27,669 nucleotides of DNA from CAZISM01 sp964541895 (GTDB lineage: Bacteria > Zhuqueibacterota > Zhuqueibacteria > Residuimicrobiales > Residuimicrobiaceae): NCBI GenBank assembly GCA_964541895.1, contig CAZISM010000075.1, positions 1-27,669 of the forward strand, written 5' to 3'. The notes beneath the pieces were generated by a model. That model had not been told where the DNA came from, did not search any database, and was given only the letters and a program-made list of their open reading frames with translations. Shown piece after piece: positions 24,597-27,669 of the stretch. Every line of letters begins with the position of its first letter. The first letter of the stretch is position 1. The translations under genes were made by a program, and so were the position numbers.

Positions 24597-24997
24597 GATG
24601 ATGACCCTTGTCCAAGAATGTCACATTTTAGTTTGATGTACAATGTAGGCCGGCAGGTAACGAAAATCAAGAATAAAATATTTATTGGAGACCCGATTCT
24701 GGCAAGCAGTGTTCATCCTGCATCGTCGTGGGCTCGCAGGCGGCCAGCTCGGCAATTCTTCTTGCTTTTCATATCCCTGTTGGCTAATTTATCGCCGGTT
24801 TTGAGGCGACATGGACGCCGGACCTGGTGCTCCGCGTAGGGCAGGCGTGCGTCGATTACTGAGATGCCTGGCTAAACTTTATTCCCCAACATAATCAATT
24901 TTACCAGTCACTCTATAGCAACTCACATCGAATCAACCATACCCATGCCTGCTCAGATAGTATCGTTTTCAAAGTCCTGTCTTAACCTGGAGTTCGG
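24597..24997. other. Intergenic region between metallophosphoesterase and methyltransferase genes
   Basis: The two flanking genes point away from each other across these 401 bases, so both promoters should be here. I could not define them. The middle (about 24700-24870) is more GC-rich than its flanks. It contains a minus-strand open frame of 52 codons (24713-24871) without an ATG, reading RLPYAEHQVRRPCRLKTGDK. This could be a decayed gene remnant. The plus-strand 73-codon frame at 24618-24839 looks random. Confidence 0.4.
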
Positions 24998-25957
24998 ATG
25001 ACCACAGATTCAAATCACCTTCCGGAAAAAACTGATATTTTTCAAGACATCCGCTGCATCGTGTGTGGCAATAATAATAAAAAAGCCTTTCACGTGTTGT
25101 ATGAAAAGGATAATTGTTCTGTGGTCATGTGCGAACAATGCTCTTTCCAATTCATTCCCCCTTTTTACAGAAAAGCCATCGATTATTCCAATTATAAATC
25201 TTCCGAGGTCGCCAGAGAGGTAGCCAGAGGCGATGTATGGTTGAAAATTGAACGCAATCTGTTGCGATATCAGCTGATTAAAAAGTATAAAAAATCCGGC
25301 ACCCTGTATGATATCGGCTGCGGATTCGGCCATTTTCTGGTTGCGGGAAAAAAAATGGGGTATCGCGTAGCCGGCGTCGAAATGAGTTCAGCGAATGTGG
25401 ATTTTATTCGAAATGAATTTGACATTACCGTAGAAAAAAACAGCTTTCTGGATGTGGCGGAGAGCCAAAAATATGATATTATGACATTGTGGGATGTTCT
25501 TGAGCATATCGATCGCGCAGATCTGATTGTAGAAAAGGCTTCACGGATGCTGCATCCCGGAGGGTTTGTATTCATCCAGGTGCCGCAGATAGACAGCTTT
25601 TTCGCCCGCCTGCTGCAAGACCAATGGTGGGCGATGGGGCTGGATCATGTCAATTATTTCTCGAAACGGACCATTACTCATTTGCTGGCCCGGTATGGCA
25701 TTAAAGTGGTGAAAATCCGTTCATCGCTTGAAATAAAGAATATATTCCTTTATGTCATACTGCCCAAACTGCAGAGGCGCAAAAATCCGGACAAAACCTG
25801 GACCACAGTTGAGCGCCAACGGGAATTTAACAGAATCACCAAAAAGCCGAACTGGATGCGCCGAATAATGGTCGGTGTGCATAACATTATTTATAAATCG
25901 CTTTCGCTCGCGCGCATCGGTGATGAAATGATTGTGGTCGGCAAAAAGGCAAAGTGA
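24998..25957 (+). CDS. Zinc-ribbon class I SAM-dependent methyltransferase
   Basis: This is a 319-residue cytoplasmic protein. The N-terminus carries a four-Cys ribbon (C20 and C23 in CIVC; C45 and C48 in CEQC). The Rossmann methyltransferase follows: motif I YDIGCGFGHF at 104-113, E128 at the end of strand 2 (GVEMS), motif LWDVLEHI, and post-motif HPGGFVFIQVPQ. This ribbon plus Methyltransf_11/23-type fold is common in enzymes acting on sugars, quinone-like compounds or cell-surface glycans. The substrate is unknown. GGAG lies five bases before ATG 24998. No pathway neighbour is present. Codon use is more AT-rich than in the upstream cyd and metal operons, which may indicate a different origin. 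Confidence 0.85.
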   Translation: MTTDSNHLPEKTDIFQDIRCIVCGNNNKKAFHVLYEKDNCSVVMCEQCSFQFIPPFYRKAIDYSNYKSSEVAREVARGDVWLKIERNLLRYQLIKKYKKSGTLYDIGCGFGHFLVAGKKMGYRVAGVEMSSANVDFIRNEFDITVEKNSFLDVAESQKYDIMTLWDVLEHIDRADLIVEKASRMLHPGGFVFIQVPQIDSFFARLLQDQWWAMGLDHVNYFSKRTITHLLARYGIKVVKIRSSLEIKNIFLYVILPKLQRRKNPDKTWTTVERQREFNRITKKPNWMRRIMVGVHNIIYKSLSLARIGDEMIVVGKKAK

Positions 25958-26434
25958 TAATGCATTTTCCCCGCATGAGCATATTCCCACGTATTCTCAC
26001 ACCAACATAGATATACGCTTATCTTTTATTCTTTTGCTTTCGGATTAGAGTACCACGCGCATGACGGTGCAGTCAGATTTTTTGAATATGTGTCACACCT
26101 CAAAATTGTTGAATAACGAAATGGACCAGCCAATCGGCAGTTTTTGTAATAAACCCAATAGCTTATAAAATAAAAAGCCTTGAAAATGACGACTCATTTT
26201 TGTAATTTGCTTTAGATAAATATTGCTGTGACGTAATTTTATTGCATTCGAGCGGATCAGATCTCAGTCTTCTTGGAAGAAGAATGGGAATTTGTTCGCC
26301 AAGTGAAGAATCTTATAATCGAGCAATATGTCATAAATTTTTTGCATTTTTTTCAAGCAAGCAAAGCATCACCTGTCCGATGAGCAGCATATGCCGTATA
26401 TGTATCAATTTTAATGAAGAATAATGGAGAAAAA
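25958..26434. other. AT-rich intergenic region upstream of hicB
   Basis: These 477 bases are markedly more AT-rich than the main operons. A plus-strand frame at 26237-26383 (48 codons, no ATG) reads ISVFLEEEWEFVRQVKNLI and could be a gene remnant. The alternative TTG-started frame at 26242-26424 looks random. The hicBA promoter should be in the last 150 bases, but I could not identify it. No clear terminator follows the methyltransferase gene. Confidence 0.4.
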
Positions 26435-26653
26435 ATGAAAGCAGAATTCACGGCAATTATAGAACCTGCGCCCGAAGGTGGGTATTGGGCTATTTGTCCG
26501 GAAATATCTGGCGCTAACGGTCAGGGAGAGACCATTGGAGAGGCTAAGGAAAACCTAAGACAGGCTATTGAGTTAATTTTAGATGATCGAAGAGCTGACA
26601 TCTTTCGTGGATTGCCAACTGATGCAATAACAGACAAGGTTCTCGTGGAATGA
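26435..26653 (+). CDS. hicB: HicB-family antitoxin (short form)
   Basis: This 72-residue protein starts at ATG 26435, seven bases after GGAG; an earlier in-frame ATG at 26414 has no ribosome site. The sequence MKAEFTAIIEPAPEGGYWAI followed by CPEISGANGQGETIGEAKEN is the partial RNase H-like fold of HicB antitoxins, which blocks the HicA toxin by binding it. It ends at DKVLVE with no ribbon-helix-helix or HTH domain, so this is the short form. Its stop overlaps the hicA start (ATGA), giving coupled translation. The antitoxin-first order is the less common arrangement for this family but is well known. Confidence 0.85.
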   Translation: MKAEFTAIIEPAPEGGYWAICPEISGANGQGETIGEAKENLRQAIELILDDRRADIFRGLPTDAITDKVLVE

Positions 26654-26829
26654 AGCGGCGGGATTTGGAAAGAAAGCTCAGGATTGCCGGTTGTTACTTG
26701 AAACGTGAGGGCAGTTCTCATTCACTTTGGATCAATCCTAAGAATGGAGTAGTTGAAGCAATCCCGCGACACAACGAAATTAAAGAGCCGTTGGCAAAGA
26801 AAATATTAAAGAATTTGAATGCTGAATGA
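26650..26829 (+). CDS. hicA: HicA-family mRNA interferase toxin
   Basis: This is a 59-residue basic protein starting at ATG 26650 inside the hicB stop and ending at TGA 26827-26829. It begins MKRRDLERKLRIAGCYLKRE and carries the conserved GSSHSLW motif, whose H24 is the expected catalytic His of the double-stranded-RNA-binding-like HicA fold. The pattern VVEAIPRHNEIKEPLAKKIL matches the family's C-terminal half. HicA cleaves mRNA and tmRNA during stress, and HicB neutralises it. The gene is small enough to be missed by length cut-offs. All expected motifs are intact, so the toxin is probably functional. Confidence 0.85.
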   Translation: MKRRDLERKLRIAGCYLKREGSSHSLWINPKNGVVEAIPRHNEIKEPLAKKILKNLNAE

Positions 26830-27041
26830 ATCATCAAAGATTTTTTACGCATACGCTCAGGGTCATCCGCATCATTCATTTAATTCAAATTAATCAACAT
26901 CTAAAAAAGGCCAGTCATCGAGTCTCCCTAAAAATTATTGTTTTTATTATTCTAAATTATTAATATTATTAAATAGTCAGCAATAAGGTAAGATCATTAC
27001 AGAACAGAGAATATTGTAAATGCAATAAATATCAACACCTT

Positions 27042-27115
<74 letters not shown>

Positions 27116-27123
27116 CAAAAGAC

Positions 27124-27158
27124 AAGCCTCCGGGTCCTGATGGATCAGAGGCTTTTTT
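27124..27158 (+). terminator. Intrinsic terminator after tRNA-Arg
   Basis: AAGCCTC (27124-27130) pairs with GAGGCTT (27148-27154), and six Ts follow from 27153. The loop contains a further GGTCC/GGATC partial pairing. Confidence 0.85.
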
Positions 27159-27164
27159 GTTTCC

Positions 27165-27180
27165 CGAATCGTTCGATTCG
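27165..27180. repeat. Perfect short hairpin
   Basis: CGAATCG-TT-CGATTCG forms a seven-pair stem directly after the tRNA terminator. It has no T-tract. Its role is unknown; it lies between the tRNA and the minus-strand remnant. Confidence 0.5.
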
Positions 27181-27189
27181 TACTTGAAA

Positions 27190-27216
27190 AATAGCGCCGA
27201 AGCGAGACGCTTCGGC
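27190..27216 (-). terminator. Minus-strand intrinsic terminator after the coding remnant
   Basis: Read on the minus strand, GCCGAAGCG-TCT-CGCTTCGGC forms a nine-pair perfect stem and is followed by GCTATTTTTC. It sits about 60 bases beyond the stop of the truncated minus-strand frame, where a gene end is expected. Confidence 0.6.
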
Positions 27217-27275
27217 CACACCAATTGCCCAATCCGCGAATTTTCACCGGGCAGCCTATGACGATTTCGGGCGTT

Positions 27276-27515
27276 TCATGGCTCTGGCACCATCTTGTCG
27301 CAGGACAGGTGAAAATCGTCGAACACGACGGAAGTGGCGTCGCAGAAGCCGATGCGCACATCAACATCGCCCCACACTTGCCGAAGAAACACGAGCCCTA
27401 CTGTTTGAAAAGAATAGTCGCCCGCGCGTCCCTTGCCAAAGCGGACCGCCCCCTCGTCGTCACGAACTGTGTAAAGACGCTGGTTGCTCTCTTCCGGGCG
27501 GTCAAATAATTTAAT
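27276..27515 (-). pseudogene. Truncated minus-strand coding remnant, family uncertain
   Basis: A minus-strand frame opens just after a TGA (27516-27518) and runs 79 codons to TGA at 27276-27278. It has no ATG near its beginning; the first usable start is a GTG about half-way. The translation is protein-like (LYTVRDDEGAVRFGKGRAGD; GDVDVRIGFCDATSVVF), with GC-rich third positions and alternating beta-strand patterns. This is clearly better than the plus-strand frame it overlaps. A minus-strand terminator-like hairpin follows. I read it as the 3' part of a gene whose 5' part was lost or shifted in frame. The small beta-rich, Arg-containing end resembles C-terminal domains of integrase/transposase proteins (for example IS481-type), but that link is weak. 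Confidence 0.35.
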
Positions 27516-27576
27516 TCATAGCATCACCATTTTTTCCGACTGTTTCGGAACCAGGGGATTCCTGATAAATGATTGA

Positions 27577-27594
27577 CCTGGAATTATTTCCAGG
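27577..27594. repeat. Perfect hairpin near the window end
   Basis: CCTGGAA-TTAT-TTCCAGG forms a seven-pair stem with a four-base loop. It lies in otherwise non-coding, AT-rich sequence between the coding remnant and the window end. Neither side has a T-tract typical of a terminator. Confidence 0.5.
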
Positions 27595-27669
27595 GAAAAG
27601 GCAAAACTGTTGCTTTTTCATGGTTTTTGTTGTTAAATTGAAAATGGAGGCGTGCTTTGACCGGTTCCG

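Noticed and set aside
27225..27509. Plus-strand 94-codon frame starting with TTG
   Set aside because: It has no ribosome site and a less protein-like composition than the minus-strand frame it overlaps, which also has a matching terminator.
27657..27669. Possible gene start (TTG after GGAGG) at the window end
   Set aside because: The spacing is good, but only four codons are visible, so coding cannot be judged.

Overview
The window looks like a scaffold from an uncultured Gram-negative bacterium. The likely group is the FCB superphylum or a neighbour (KSB1, Calditrichota, Ignavibacteria and similar lineages). Three things support this: a secreted protein ends in a FlgD-Ig/type IX-like sorting domain with the NYPNPFNPST motif, there is a TolC/RND outer-membrane export operon, and many proteins carry signal peptides or lipoboxes. 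A run of 100 Ns at 23045-23144 is an assembly gap. The placement is inference; no rRNA or marker gene is present.

Region 1 (1-8285) holds secreted carbohydrate-related genes. It contains the 3' end of an unknown gene, a secreted protein with a beta-sandwich and a probable alpha/alpha-toroid, a secreted PL22-like (oligogalacturonate lyase-like) beta-propeller, a lipoprotein with a candidate Cys/His papain-like active site, and a large secreted GH123/DUF6067-like glycosidase. The genes lie in convergent pairs with 2 and 13 bases between them. Together they suggest extracellular or periplasmic handling of plant- or algal-type polysaccharide.

Region 2 (8286-14903) is a respiratory module, cydA-cydB-cydD-cydC: a short-Q-loop cytochrome bd oxidase plus the CydDC ABC exporter needed for its assembly. 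A dispersed repeat of the ATTGCGAGC...GAAGCAATCTC type lies upstream of cydA. Three copies of a palindromic element sit between cydB and cydD.

Region 3 (14904-17168) is a DUF362 protein with three N-terminal membrane helices and a C-terminal sorting-like domain. A hairpin separates it from the next, convergent operon.

Region 4 (17169-24596, minus strand) is a heavy-metal RND efflux operon (adaptor, CzcA/CusA-type pump, TolC-like channel). It is preceded by a His-rich small gene cut by the gap and by a secreted metallophosphoesterase.

Region 5 (24597-27669) is more AT-rich and has accessory character. It holds a zinc-ribbon SAM methyltransferase, a hicB-hicA toxin-antitoxin pair (hicA is only 59 codons), tRNA-Arg(UCU) with a terminator, and a truncated minus-strand coding remnant. 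I found no CRISPR array, rRNA or intact insertion sequence, and no clearly new multi-gene system. The most unusual items are the membrane-anchored DUF362/sorting-domain fusion, the cydB-cydD palindrome array, the secreted PL22-like protein, and the candidate cysteine peptidase lipoprotein.
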